Of a stretch of 64,000 nt of DNA, positions 25,643-34,627 are shown piece after piece. The position numbers were made by a program, and so were the translations under genes. The DNA lies in NCBI RefSeq assembly GCF_000369045.1, contig NZ_KB849790.1, positions 186,001-250,000 on the forward strand, in the 5' to 3' direction. Numbering within the stretch: the stretch's first letter is position 1; every line of letters begins with the position of its first letter. Under the pieces are notes generated by a model. That model made no database searches, had not been told where the DNA came from, and worked only from the letters and a program-made list of their open reading frames with translations. Origin of the DNA: Acinetobacter pittii ATCC 19004 = CIP 70.29. GTDB lineage: Bacteria > Pseudomonadota > Gammaproteobacteria > Pseudomonadales > Moraxellaceae.

Positions 25643-25981
25643 ATGCCCCGCATTAAAGTACTTCCTCACGCTCAATTTTGTCCTGAAGGTGCAGAATTTG
25701 AAGTTGAACAGAATGCAAATCTTTGCCAAAGTTTGCTTGATCGAGGAATTAAAATCGAACATGCATGTGACATGTCATGCGCTTGTACAACATGTCACGT
25801 AGTAGTTCGTAAAGGTTTTGATAGCCTAGAAGAAATGGATGATGTTGAAGCAGATCTTTTAGATCGCGCTTGGGGTCTTGAACCGGATTCTCGCCTTTCA
25901 TGCCAAGTAAAAGTTGTGGATGAAGATTTAGAAATTGAGATTCCTAAATATACAATTAACCATGCTTCAGAAAATCATTAA
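25643..25981 (+). CDS. fdx: ISC-type [2Fe-2S] ferredoxin
   Basis: 112 residues with cluster ligands Cys42, Cys48, Cys51 and Cys87 (C-x5-C-x2-C...C), plus the non-ligand Cys46 also found in E. coli Fdx. It supplies electrons to cluster assembly. I chose the ATG at 25643, with AGGTG eight bases upstream, over a GTG at 25634. Last gene of the isc operon, followed by a strong terminator. Confidence 0.96.
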   Translation: MPRIKVLPHAQFCPEGAEFEVEQNANLCQSLLDRGIKIEHACDMSCACTTCHVVVRKGFDSLEEMDDVEADLLDRAWGLEPDSRLSCQVKVVDEDLEIEIPKYTINHASENH

Positions 25982-25991
25982 TCATGTTAAT

Positions 25992-26021
25992 AAAAAAGCT
26001 GCTTTTAAAGCAGCTTTTTTT
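25992..26021. terminator. Terminator of the isc operon
   Basis: A-run, stem GCTGCTTT / AAAGCAGC, T-run. The symmetry also serves the convergent cyclase gene. Confidence 0.9.
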
Positions 26022-26035
26022 ATATTTTATAAACT

Positions 26036-27514
26036 CTAAACTTGATTTTGTTGGTCTATTTCTAAAGGTTTAACTTCATCTTCAAGTCTTAACTGCGCTA
26101 TACCTTGAGTATTCACTAAAGTTTGTTGAACTTTAATTCGTTGAATCATTTTCTCAAGCACTTCTACTAATTCAGGATATTCATAGTTTTGTACTTCTTC
26201 TAAATTAAGTACCAAGTGAAAGCCTTTATACTCATAATCAAACCATTGCTGATGATCTGACTTATTCCCTGTATATTTCTCCATCACTTGCCATGTCTTT
26301 ACGGCACCTTGAATACCTTTTAGATAAATCGGTGTTTTAGGTGCGCACAGAAAATCACTTTTAATTAATTGATAAGTATCGTCTGAAATTAAGATTTCAT
26401 CTATTTCAGCAGCATATTGCAGACGAGCCGCTAAATTCACATCACGACCTACAATCGTATAAGCCATACGATGGGTTGCCCCATAATTTCCTACGTGGCA
26501 GTAACCTGTACTAATACCCATTCGGATATGCAATGCTGAGTAACCCATTTTTTTCCAGCGCTCGCGCAGCAGTTTCATTTGCTGACGCATAGCGATTGCC
26601 ATTTCTACACATGCTTTAGCATCTTGCTCCACACCTTGTGAATTCGGATCACCAAAAAATATGAGGATGGCATCCCCCATAAATTTATCGACAGTAGCCT
26701 CATACTGTTTAGCGATTTCCGTCATATGACTTAAATAATCATTAAGCAAGAATGCTAAATCATCTGGAATTAAAGTTTCTGATAACTCTGTAAAACCCTG
26801 AATATCAGAAAAAAACACCGTCATTTTTTTACGCTTATATTCAATCTTTGCTTCAGCTTCACCGCGCATAATAGACTGCCATAACTGTAATGGCGCATAA
26901 CGGCTTAACTGATTAGCAAAAGCAATATAGCGGGTCATTTGATCATAGTAATGTTGACGCTGCTGACTGATTTTTTTAACCCAACGATGCTGGTAGTAGT
27001 TTCCGATAGTAATAAACATAACCAAGCCAAGAAGTGTAATTACAGTCAACTCTTGGCTAGTAGGCTCAAAATATGTATAAAAACCAAATAAAAAGAAAGT
27101 ACTTAAATAAAAAATAATCGCGCCTAACAAGCTAGTCAAACAAATGACTGCGAAAGAAATACGACTATTAATTGCTGAATAAAATAATGCAAAAAGTGCA
27201 ATAAATGTAGGCACCAAATTAAGATGCAGACCTGCTAAGGTAACGGCTACAACAATTGCATCGATCGCAAAGAAAACACTTTTTTGAGTTTTTTTATCGA
27301 ATTGGTACTGAAGCCAGTGTTCTAACTTCGAACTAATAAAAAGTAAGAACAGGAAAAAAGGTGGAACATAGATCTGATAATTTGTATTAGGTGAGGTAAA
27401 AGCATAAATCACTAAAATTAATGACAGAATTGAATATCCCATCAAGCGATGAAAATATGCAAACTGCTTAGGCTCTCTATCGATAAACCTCTCTAATTGC
27501 ACCCTATCCTCCAC
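26036..27514 (-). CDS. Membrane-bound class III adenylate cyclase
   Basis: 492 residues: N-terminal module of about six hydrophobic helices (about 25-175, MASE2-like, as in Pseudomonas CyaB) and a C-terminal class III cyclase domain. Metal-binding Asp237 (FSDIQGF) and Asp281 (FMGDA), adenine-specifying Lys277 and Thr353, and transition-state Asn360 and Arg364 are all present, so it should make cAMP rather than cGMP. Published A. baumannii cAMP work names a cyclase CavA; this may be it, but I did not verify that. It lies 44 bp downstream of the HIT gene, with a hairpin in the gap. The start has weak spacing to the ribosome binding site. Confidence 0.88.
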   Translation of the reverse strand: MEDRVQLERFIDREPKQFAYFHRLMGYSILSLILVIYAFTSPNTNYQIYVPPFFLFLLFISSKLEHWLQYQFDKKTQKSVFFAIDAIVVAVTLAGLHLNLVPTFIALFALFYSAINSRISFAVICLTSLLGAIIFYLSTFFLFGFYTYFEPTSQELTVITLLGLVMFITIGNYYQHRWVKKISQQRQHYYDQMTRYIAFANQLSRYAPLQLWQSIMRGEAEAKIEYKRKKMTVFFSDIQGFTELSETLIPDDLAFLLNDYLSHMTEIAKQYEATVDKFMGDAILIFFGDPNSQGVEQDAKACVEMAIAMRQQMKLLRERWKKMGYSALHIRMGISTGYCHVGNYGATHRMAYTIVGRDVNLAARLQYAAEIDEILISDDTYQLIKSDFLCAPKTPIYLKGIQGAVKTWQVMEKYTGNKSDHQQWFDYEYKGFHLVLNLEEVQNYEYPELVEVLEKMIQRIKVQQTLVNTQGIAQLRLEDEVKPLEIDQQNQV

Positions 27515-27525
27515 ACCTCAATGTA

Positions 27526-27547
27526 GCCACATTCATATAAATGTGGC
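27526..27547 (-). repeat. Hairpin between the HIT gene and the cyclase gene
   Basis: An 8-bp stem GCCACATT / AATGTGGC around six bases, with no T-run. It lies inside the 44-bp gap between two genes on the same strand and could set their relative expression. Confidence 0.45.
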
Positions 27548-27558
27548 ATTGCATTGAT

Positions 27559-28011
27559 TTAGTCCATGCGCCAATCAAATGGCATATCACCTTGACCACG
27601 TAACGCAAGCATAAGAGTTTGACGCATATGAGCCAGCACATCATTTGTATAAGGAACCGCAGGTGTACCCCATACTGGTTTAGGCCATGCAACATCATTC
27701 TGATAACGTACCACATGATGGAAATGCAATTGAGGCACCATATTTCCCAAAGCGGCAACATTCATTTTATCAGCGCGGAATACACGAGATAGCTGGCTAG
27801 ATAACCAACTTGATTCACGTAAAAACTGTTCTTGGTCAGCTTGGCTCAACTCATATAATTCTGTGATTCCCGGCACACGAGGGATTAAAATCAGCCAAGG
27901 GAATTGCATATCATTCATTAAACGACATGTTGAAAGCGGGAAATCGCCTACAAAAAAAGTATCTTGAGCAAGTTGTGGATGCAAACTAAACATATCTTTT
28001 ATAAATGACAA
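27559..28011 (-). CDS. HIT-family nucleotide-binding protein
   Basis: A 150-residue HIT-fold protein related to gammaproteobacterial Ap4A-hydrolase-like members. The active-site strand reads QLHFHHVV instead of HxHxHxx, so the first His is Gln, a variant common in this subgroup, and is followed by the AWPKPVWG block. Likely a nucleotidyl hydrolase of unknown substrate. Cytoplasmic; probably co-transcribed with the cyclase downstream. Confidence 0.85.
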   Translation of the reverse strand: MSFIKDMFSLHPQLAQDTFFVGDFPLSTCRLMNDMQFPWLILIPRVPGITELYELSQADQEQFLRESSWLSSQLSRVFRADKMNVAALGNMVPQLHFHHVVRYQNDVAWPKPVWGTPAVPYTNDVLAHMRQTLMLALRGQGDMPFDWRMD

Positions 28012-28090
28012 TAAACAATAATGGCTAATACTATCACATCAGTTTTGATGTGAGTATTGCTAGTGTCTGGTTTGATTACAAATAACAATG

Positions 28091-28138
28091 ATTTTATGCA
28101 CTTATTCCCCTAATAGACCGAGAAATCGTGCATAAAAT
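28091..28138. repeat. Inverted repeat with 26-bp spacer upstream of the HIT gene
   Basis: Perfect 11-bp arms ATTTTATGCAC (28091-28101) and GTGCATAAAAT (28128-28138). It lies about 80-130 bp upstream of the HIT start. It could be two operator half-sites or a hairpin after mfd. Confidence 0.45.
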
Positions 28139-28194
28139 TCTGTTATCAACATACAAAGGATTTATATAGAATGAAAATCACTTTAAAACACTAT

Positions 28195-31100
28195 TTAAGC
28201 ATGTAATTCATTCAATAATTTCGCTAATAAATCATTAATAAATTGGATTCGTTTTTCCTGCTCTTCAAGCTGAACCATAACCTTTAAACGTTGACCACCT
28301 TCCATACGATAATAGGTTGGATGTTTTTGCATGAGTTGAATAATAGTAATGGCCTGAACAGGTGTATCAGGCGAGAATTCAATATTGCCACCTTGAGTAT
28401 TAATATCGATTTTAGTAATACCTAACTGTTCAGCTTTCAGGCGAATTTGGTGAACACTAAATAAGTGTTTAACTGATTGCGGTGGAACCCCAAAACGGTC
28501 AATCAGCTCCATACGTATATTGTCGAGCTTTTCTTGGGTATCTGTATTACTAATACGCTTATAGAATAATAAACGCTGATGTACGTCACCTAAATACTCA
28601 TCTGGAATAAGAGCAGGTATGTGTAAATTAATTTCTGCTGTTAATGATAAAGGTGCATCAAAATTCGGCGTTTTCCCTTGCTGAATCGCTTTAGTAGCTT
28701 TTTCCAGCATTTCCATATACAAGCTATATCCAATTGCCTGCATTGAGCCACTTTGCTGCTCACCTAAAAGCTCACCGGCACCTCGAATTTCTAAATCTTC
28801 TGTAGCCAGCATGAAACCAGCACCTAGAGTTGAAGCACGTTGTATTGCATCTAGACGTTTTTCAGCATCACCTTTTAAATGCTTTATCGAAGGAACCAAT
28901 AAGTAGGCATAAGCTTGGTGGTGTGAACGTCCTACACGACCACGTAATTGGTGTAATTGAGCTAAACCAAGTTTGTCAGCCCTTTCTATTAAAATAGTGT
29001 TGGCATTTGGAACATCAATTCCAGTTTCGATAATTGTTGAACATACCAATACATTGTATTCTTTGTGGTAGAACTGTTGCATGACTTGCTCAAGTTCTCT
29101 TTCCCTCATTTGTCCGTGAGCCACTGCTACACGAGCTTCAGGTACAAGCACTCGAATATTTTCAGCAGCTCTTTCAATCGTATCAACTTCATTGTGTAAG
29201 AAATACACTTGGCCACCGCGTAGTAATTCACGCAAGATCGCTTCTTTAATAGATGCTTCAGTATGTTCTTGTACAAAGGTTTTAACAGCTAAACGACGGG
29301 CTGGCGGTGTAGCAATGATAGATAAATCACGCATTCCCGAAAAAGCCATATTTAAAGTTCGTGGAATTGGTGTAGCTGTAAGCGTTAACATATCTACATC
29401 TGCGCGTAATGCTTTAATACGCTCTTTATCCCGCACACCAAAACGATGTTCTTCGTCGACCACCATTAAGCCTAGATCTTTAAACTGCACATTTTCTTGT
29501 AAAAGTTTATGGGTGCCCACCACAATATCGACTTTACCTTCAGCAAGATCTTCAATATTTTTCGTATGCGTTTTATTTGAACCAAAGCGTGATAATACTT
29601 CAATACGAACAGGCCAGTCGGCAAAGCGGTCTTTAAAAGACTCATAATGTTGTTGAGCAAGCAATGTCGTCGGTACTAAAACAGCAACCTGTTTGCCATT
29701 TTGCACCGCAACAAATGCTGCTCGCATTGCAACTTCTGTTTTACCAAAACCAACGTCCCCACAAACAAGTCGATCCATCGGTTTAGCTTGTTGCATATCA
29801 TAAAGTGTCGCTTCAATAGCATTGGCTTGATCAAGTGTTTCTTCATACGCAAATCCACTCGCAAATTGCATATAAAGTGACTGATCGACTTCAAAACCAA
29901 AGCCAGGTTTTGACTGACGTCGTGCTTGTATATGTAGCAACTCTGCTGCAACATCATGAATTTGTTCTAAAGCTTTACGTTTAGCCTTACTCCACGCGTC
30001 AGTTCCAATTTTATGTAATGGTGCTAAATCTGGATCTCCGCCACTATAGCGACTAATGAGATGCAAGTTAGTCACAGGCACGTAAACTTTTGCCTCTTCA
30101 GCATAGTCTAGTTGCAAGAATTCATAATCTTGCCCTTCAATTGCCAAAGTAATTAATCCAGCATAACGCCCTACACCATGGTCAATATGAACAACAGGAG
30201 CACCTATGCTTAATTCGGTCAAACTACGAATTAGAAATTCTTCTGAAACTTCTTGCTGACGTTTACGACGACGTTGAACTACGCGATGCTCATACAACTG
30301 ATTTTCTGAAATAACAGACAATTGATCGGTTAAAAGCAAACCACGGTCTAATGGTGCATTCGTAATAGCAATCGCAAACTGACTTTTCTGGAATTGCTCA
30401 AAACTATCTACACTAGGAATATCTCCCAGACTGGCACGCAAACCATCTCTTAAACTTTCTCGTCGACCAGCACTTTCTGCAACCAATAACACAGGATGAT
30501 TTGCTTCATCAATATATTTTTTAACTACGGCAAATGGTTTGTCTTTTTTCGGATCAACAGGCAACTTAGGTGGTTGCTCAACCTTAAGATTTAGAGCCCC
30601 AGCTTTTTCTTCAACTGCTTCAGCGCTCACAAGCATACGTGGGAACTGATTTAAAGCACTTAGTAAGTTATTTGGTGCAATAAATAACTCATCAGGTGGG
30701 AGAATTGGCTGGTCTGCGTTATGGCGTCTATCTTCATAGCGACGAAAAACTTCTTTCCAAAAACTGGTTAAATCAATATCTATATCATTATTTGTAATTA
30801 CAATGCAATTCTTTGGAAAGTACGTTGTAAGTGTACTTTGAGATTGCATGTGAGTTTTATCAAAAAATAACGGTAAATAAAACTCAATTCCCGGAGATGC
30901 GATTCCATCAAGAACATCTTGGTAAATTGGGTTTTTCTTATGATTTGCAGTCGGAAAAAGTTCAGAATAACGGTCTCTAAAAATTGAACGAGCTTCTTTT
31001 AATGGGAACTCTTTTGCTGGTAAGACGGTAAAACTTTTTAAAGTAGTTGTTGTTCTTTGCGTTTCTGGATCAAAGAATTTTAAAGTATCAATTTCATCAT

Positions 31101-31656
31101 CAAACAGGTCAATACGGATAGGTGCATCTTGACCAGATGCAAAAATATCCATAATGCTACCACGTACAGCAAACTCACCATGGTCATAAACCGTATCTAC
31201 TAAATGATACCCAGCTTGTACTAACCGTAGCTTCTGTTGTTCTAAATCAAATTTTTGCCCCACACGTATATCGAAATGCTCACCTAAAACCCAAGAATAT
31301 GGTGCAACTCTTTGAGCTAAAGTGCTTGCTGAAACGAGCAATACACCTTTTTGCGGCATATTGGATAAAATCGCGAGTCGTTCTGAAACAATATCTTGAT
31401 GAGGTGACAAGCGGTCATACGGCAAAATTTCCCAATCAGGGAAAATTGTCGGTTTTATGCCATAAAATTCAAGTTCACTTTCTAACTGAGCAACATGTTG
31501 GTTATTTCGAGCTACTACAACGAGCAAAGATGAATGCTGAACGGCAATTTCTTTGAATAATAATGCAGCAGAAGAACCTAATAACGACCCTACCCAACGC
31601 TTTTCACCGGCTTTGAGCTGTTGTAAATTCAATTGAGAGATTTCTTGTTGAAACAT
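28195..31656 (-). CDS. mfd: Transcription-repair coupling factor Mfd
   Basis: 1153 residues, near E. coli length (1148). It removes stalled RNA polymerase and recruits UvrA. An N-terminal UvrB-like region (about 1-350), an RNA polymerase-interaction domain (about 480-550) and a RecG-like SF2 translocase with Walker A GDVGFGKTEVA, DEEH box and QLRGRVGRS are visible, followed by the C-terminal TRCF domain. Monocistronic on the minus strand. Confidence 0.97.
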   Translation of the reverse strand: MFQQEISQLNLQQLKAGEKRWVGSLLGSSAALLFKEIAVQHSSLLVVVARNNQHVAQLESELEFYGIKPTIFPDWEILPYDRLSPHQDIVSERLAILSNMPQKGVLLVSASTLAQRVAPYSWVLGEHFDIRVGQKFDLEQQKLRLVQAGYHLVDTVYDHGEFAVRGSIMDIFASGQDAPIRIDLFDDEIDTLKFFDPETQRTTTTLKSFTVLPAKEFPLKEARSIFRDRYSELFPTANHKKNPIYQDVLDGIASPGIEFYLPLFFDKTHMQSQSTLTTYFPKNCIVITNNDIDIDLTSFWKEVFRRYEDRRHNADQPILPPDELFIAPNNLLSALNQFPRMLVSAEAVEEKAGALNLKVEQPPKLPVDPKKDKPFAVVKKYIDEANHPVLLVAESAGRRESLRDGLRASLGDIPSVDSFEQFQKSQFAIAITNAPLDRGLLLTDQLSVISENQLYEHRVVQRRRKRQQEVSEEFLIRSLTELSIGAPVVHIDHGVGRYAGLITLAIEGQDYEFLQLDYAEEAKVYVPVTNLHLISRYSGGDPDLAPLHKIGTDAWSKAKRKALEQIHDVAAELLHIQARRQSKPGFGFEVDQSLYMQFASGFAYEETLDQANAIEATLYDMQQAKPMDRLVCGDVGFGKTEVAMRAAFVAVQNGKQVAVLVPTTLLAQQHYESFKDRFADWPVRIEVLSRFGSNKTHTKNIEDLAEGKVDIVVGTHKLLQENVQFKDLGLMVVDEEHRFGVRDKERIKALRADVDMLTLTATPIPRTLNMAFSGMRDLSIIATPPARRLAVKTFVQEHTEASIKEAILRELLRGGQVYFLHNEVDTIERAAENIRVLVPEARVAVAHGQMRERELEQVMQQFYHKEYNVLVCSTIIETGIDVPNANTILIERADKLGLAQLHQLRGRVGRSHHQAYAYLLVPSIKHLKGDAEKRLDAIQRASTLGAGFMLATEDLEIRGAGELLGEQQSGSMQAIGYSLYMEMLEKATKAIQQGKTPNFDAPLSLTAEINLHIPALIPDEYLGDVHQRLLFYKRISNTDTQEKLDNIRMELIDRFGVPPQSVKHLFSVHQIRLKAEQLGITKIDINTQGGNIEFSPDTPVQAITIIQLMQKHPTYYRMEGGQRLKVMVQLEEQEKRIQFINDLLAKLLNELHA

Positions 31657-31790
31657 GTATATGGCTTTTATCAGCTAAGAAGATATGAGCTCAATAGTAG
31701 CATGATGTTTTTAGTGAAATGAGTTATTTTTTTGAAAATCAAACTACTAGTTGGCCCTACTTTTTATATTTTTTAATCAATCACCTATGA

Positions 31791-32147
31791 TTATTTATCA
31801 CGCAAAAACAAAACGTAATATTGATTTAAAATTTGTATAATCGCTTTGAGTTGAAGTAGCTTTTCTTGATTATTTTCCAATCTTGCAACATAGCGCTGTG
31901 TTGCGATTTCTAAATCAATCTTTTCATTAATTTGTGGCGTAATTTGAAATAACTTTTGAAGATTATCAAAATTCTGTAATTTACGGTTTGAGAAATATTC
32001 AAGATGCTCTGACCACTTTTGATTAATCACTACATCATTAATGATAGGCCCACGTTCAGAATCAAATTTTAATTGATTCTCTTGCAAGTAAAGTTGTTCT
32101 GGCGTTTCTTTTGAGCCTTGAAAAAGCTGCGTTATCTTTTTAAACAT
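31791..32147 (-). CDS. Small protein of unknown function
   Basis: 118 residues, mostly helical, no signal peptide or membrane helix; the middle and C-terminal half has a heptad-like pattern (about residues 65-115), suggesting a coiled coil. I do not recognise the family. It lies between mfd and the Dyp peroxidase gene on the same strand, with gaps of 134 and 81 bp. Confidence 0.6.
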   Translation of the reverse strand: MFKKITQLFQGSKETPEQLYLQENQLKFDSERGPIINDVVINQKWSEHLEYFSNRKLQNFDNLQKLFQITPQINEKIDLEIATQRYVARLENNQEKLLQLKAIIQILNQYYVLFLRDK

Positions 32148-32228
32148 TTCATCACATCATATTTATTTCAATTTAAATAATGGAAGTAATCTAGTCACTC
32201 CCATCATTTGAGTCTTCTAAACTAACGA

Positions 32229-33170
32229 CTATTCATCGCCTAAATCATCAAGAAAATCTACAGTCGGTACAAAAAATAAAGTACCTGTTTGAGCAGTACT
32301 AAAGTCAAGTAACCGATCTAGGTTACCATGCTCATTGCCTAAAAACATGTTCTCAAGCATTTGTCGGGTTGTACTAAACTTACGCGAGTAGCCAATAAAG
32401 AATGTGCCATATTCATTTCTAGAAGGATTTGAAAAAGGCATATTAGCTCGCATAATTTTAAGTTCATTGCCTTCTGCATCATGAGCTTTACTAACGACAT
32501 TATGAGCAGTTAAAGGTTTTTCATCATCGCCGAGCTCAACATCATTGAACTTTTTACGGCCAATCACTTTTTCTTGCTCTTCGTCAGTTAATGAACGCCA
32601 TTTGTCCATATCGTGTGTATATTTTTGGATAAAAGCATAACTTCCCCCAATAAAGTCAGGGTCTTCATCGCCTACTAACGCCCACTGCGCTGCAATAACA
32701 GGTTCAGGGTTCTCTGTTCCATCTACAAAGCCAATAATTGCACGACCGTCAAAATAACGAAAACCATGAACCTCATCAATTGGATACGTTACTTTACCAA
32801 GCTGTTGATTAATTATATTACCCAGCTCGTAACATAAAGTCTGACGATCAGCACGTATATGAAAAAATAAATCACCCGGAGTTGAGACAGCCGTGTATTT
32901 CGGACCTCTAATTTCTTGAAATGGTTGTAACTCTTGAGGCTTGGATTGCTCTGGAAATAATATATCCCATGCATTTGAGCTAAAACCTAAAGTAGCATTA
33001 AATTTACTATCTGGATAACGATTAAAGAGACTTCTGGTTAGTGCTGAAAAATTAGCAGCAAAATCTTTTACTTTTTCTATTACAGAATCACCTTGAGCTA
33101 GTCCCAATACAATAAATAATGCATTTTCACCAGGAGCACTCGTTACAGGTTGAATTCTCATACATTCCAT
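32229..33170 (-). CDS. Dyp-type peroxidase (YfeX-like)
   Basis: A 313-residue heme peroxidase of the dye-decolorising family. It has the GFVDGTENP motif with the catalytic Asp, a distal GSYAFIQKY block with the proximal histidine shortly after (YTHDMDKW), and FFIGYSR near the C-terminus. No Tat or Sec signal, so it is cytoplasmic or encapsulated, as in YfeX. No encapsulin gene is adjacent. Start ATG at 33170 with AAGG eight bases upstream. Confidence 0.9.
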   Translation of the reverse strand: MECMRIQPVTSAPGENALFIVLGLAQGDSVIEKVKDFAANFSALTRSLFNRYPDSKFNATLGFSSNAWDILFPEQSKPQELQPFQEIRGPKYTAVSTPGDLFFHIRADRQTLCYELGNIINQQLGKVTYPIDEVHGFRYFDGRAIIGFVDGTENPEPVIAAQWALVGDEDPDFIGGSYAFIQKYTHDMDKWRSLTDEEQEKVIGRKKFNDVELGDDEKPLTAHNVVSKAHDAEGNELKIMRANMPFSNPSRNEYGTFFIGYSRKFSTTRQMLENMFLGNEHGNLDRLLDFSTAQTGTLFFVPTVDFLDDLGDE

Positions 33171-33258
33171 AAAATATGCCTTTTTAGGTATTTAAGTTTA
33201 TTAATTTAGCATACTCATATTTTTTTCATACAACCTGTTAAGAAATCTGATGTTGATA

Positions 33259-33288
33259 AGAGTTTAAGGAAAACGCCTTAAACTCTTA
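33259..33288. repeat. Long inverted repeat between Dyp peroxidase and the tandem GST protein
   Basis: Perfect 12-bp arms AAGAGTTTAAGG / CCTTAAACTCTT with loop AAAACG. Just downstream of the GST-domain gene in the minus direction. No T-run, so possibly a rho-assisted or processing site. Confidence 0.55.
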
Positions 33289-33304
33289 CACAGATTAAGC
33301 TTAA

Positions 33305-34087
33305 TCAACGCCCATATTGCTTTTTTAAATACTTTACGATTTGAGCAGACTCAAACATCTTCACTCCCGTATTTGGGTCTACTAAGTATGGTACTTGCAT
33401 TTTATCCTGCATAATCGGCAATAGCTTTTCTCTTTTTCCACCTTCTAAAGGTATGTATTTACCTGGTTTTAAGCGAAGAATAGCAGGTCCCATATCTTGC
33501 CATCTCTCTTTTGCCACATTATGCAAAATATATGGAAGCTCAAGTTCAGAGAGTAGACTTCTTACAATTCGTGAATACGGACTTGCTTCAAAACTCCATA
33601 ACTCAAGTTTTTGTTCAGGTGCAGCTCTATCAACAATTTTTTTATTTATCCATATTCCGCGAGCTCCATTTAATATAGTTCCAGCAACTGCAACATAAGG
33701 CATGTTTGGGTAACTCGAAAATTTCTGCGGCGTTTTCCCTGTCTTACCATAATGTTTAAATAAATGATGAATAATATCCTGTGATTCATATAGCTGATCG
33801 CCAGTATTTTCATCAATTAAAAATGGAAACTGTAATTTACCGCCTTTTTCTTTTACAACTGAACGATACTTTGTTCCACCTTTAGGGCATGGATAAATTT
33901 CAACGTCCAGATTCAAAAGTGTAATCACTTCACGAACACGACGGCAAAATGGTGAACCTTCAAATTCATATAATTTCAAAGCCTTTGCAGGTTGTTGTGG
34001 AAATGCTGTTCCTGAAACACCTCTACCACCTTCAGCAATTGCAGATACAACTGCTTGAAGTACTTTAATTTGATGAATCACCATCAT
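33305..34087 (-). CDS. Protein with two tandem GST N-terminal (thioredoxin-fold) domains
   Basis: 260 residues. Domain one, about 40-125, has EGSPFCRRVREV, with a Cys at the usual thiol position, and LYESQDIIHHLF. Domain two, about 155-258, repeats the plan with EASPYSRIVRSL (the Cys replaced by Ser) and MFESAQIVKYLKK. Neither has the helical GST C-terminal domain. This differs from a normal glutathione transferase; it resembles plant-type tandem-domain proteins of unknown function. A glutaredoxin-like role is possible for the first domain only. A GGAAGG ribosome binding site precedes the ATG. It is followed upstream by rraA, 21 bp away. Confidence 0.8.
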   Translation of the reverse strand: MMVIHQIKVLQAVVSAIAEGGRGVSGTAFPQQPAKALKLYEFEGSPFCRRVREVITLLNLDVEIYPCPKGGTKYRSVVKEKGGKLQFPFLIDENTGDQLYESQDIIHHLFKHYGKTGKTPQKFSSYPNMPYVAVAGTILNGARGIWINKKIVDRAAPEQKLELWSFEASPYSRIVRSLLSELELPYILHNVAKERWQDMGPAILRLKPGKYIPLEGGKREKLLPIMQDKMQVPYLVDPNTGVKMFESAQIVKYLKKQYGR

Positions 34088-34108
34088 GCCTTCCTTTATA
34101 TTAGAGAA

Positions 34109-34615
34109 TTAGACTAATTTTTCTTTTGCTATCACAATCCCATTATTATCAGCATAGATAAAATCACCAGATTGAATTGTGACTCCACCAAAATACAAAT
34201 TAATATCTACCTCACCAATGCCCTTACGATTACTTTTTTGTGGAATTGCAGCCAATGCATGTACTCCCAAATCTAAGGTCGCAAGTGCATCAACGTCTCG
34301 TACACAACCGTAAATCACTACACCATTCCAGTTGTTTTTAACTGCTGACTCAGCAATCAAATCACCCATGAGTGCACAGCGCATAGATGCACCACCATCC
34401 ACAACTAATACTTTACCTGTACCATCTGTTGCCAATAACTCTTTTACACGTGAGTTATCTTCAAAGCACTTTACTGTTACAACCTGTCCCCCAAAAGTTT
34501 TACGAGCTCCATAACTTTGAAAGAACTTGCCATCCATTGATGGGATTACAACCTGTAAGCCTTTTTCAGGGTTATCATCTAATAAATCACATGTTACAAA
34601 TGGTACTGTCGACAC
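34109..34615 (-). CDS. rraA: RraA-family protein (RNase E inhibitor / HMG-aldolase fold)
   Basis: 168 residues. The MRCALMGDLIAESAV region and GCVRDVDAL match RraA, which forms a trimer. Members either inhibit RNase E or act as 4-hydroxy-4-methyl-2-oxoglutarate/oxaloacetate aldolases; the Gly-x20-Arg-Asp (GD...RD) pattern needed for aldolase is visible. The start is GTG at 34615 with GGGAGC upstream. Probably an operon with its two neighbours on the minus strand, as gaps are 12 and 21 bp. Confidence 0.88.
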   Translation of the reverse strand: MSTVPFVTCDLLDDNPEKGLQVVIPSMDGKFFQSYGARKTFGGQVVTVKCFEDNSRVKELLATDGTGKVLVVDGGASMRCALMGDLIAESAVKNNWNGVVIYGCVRDVDALATLDLGVHALAAIPQKSNRKGIGEVDINLYFGGVTIQSGDFIYADNNGIVIAKEKLV

Positions 34616-34627
34616 TTTAATGCTCCC

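Noticed and set aside
27504..27761. Minus-strand frame overlapping the HIT gene
   Set aside because: It is out of frame with the HIT protein, which has clear family motifs.
28171..28206. Possible 11-codon peptide after AAAGGA, overlapping the end of mfd
   Set aside because: Too short to support, with no sign of conservation visible; it overlaps the mfd stop.
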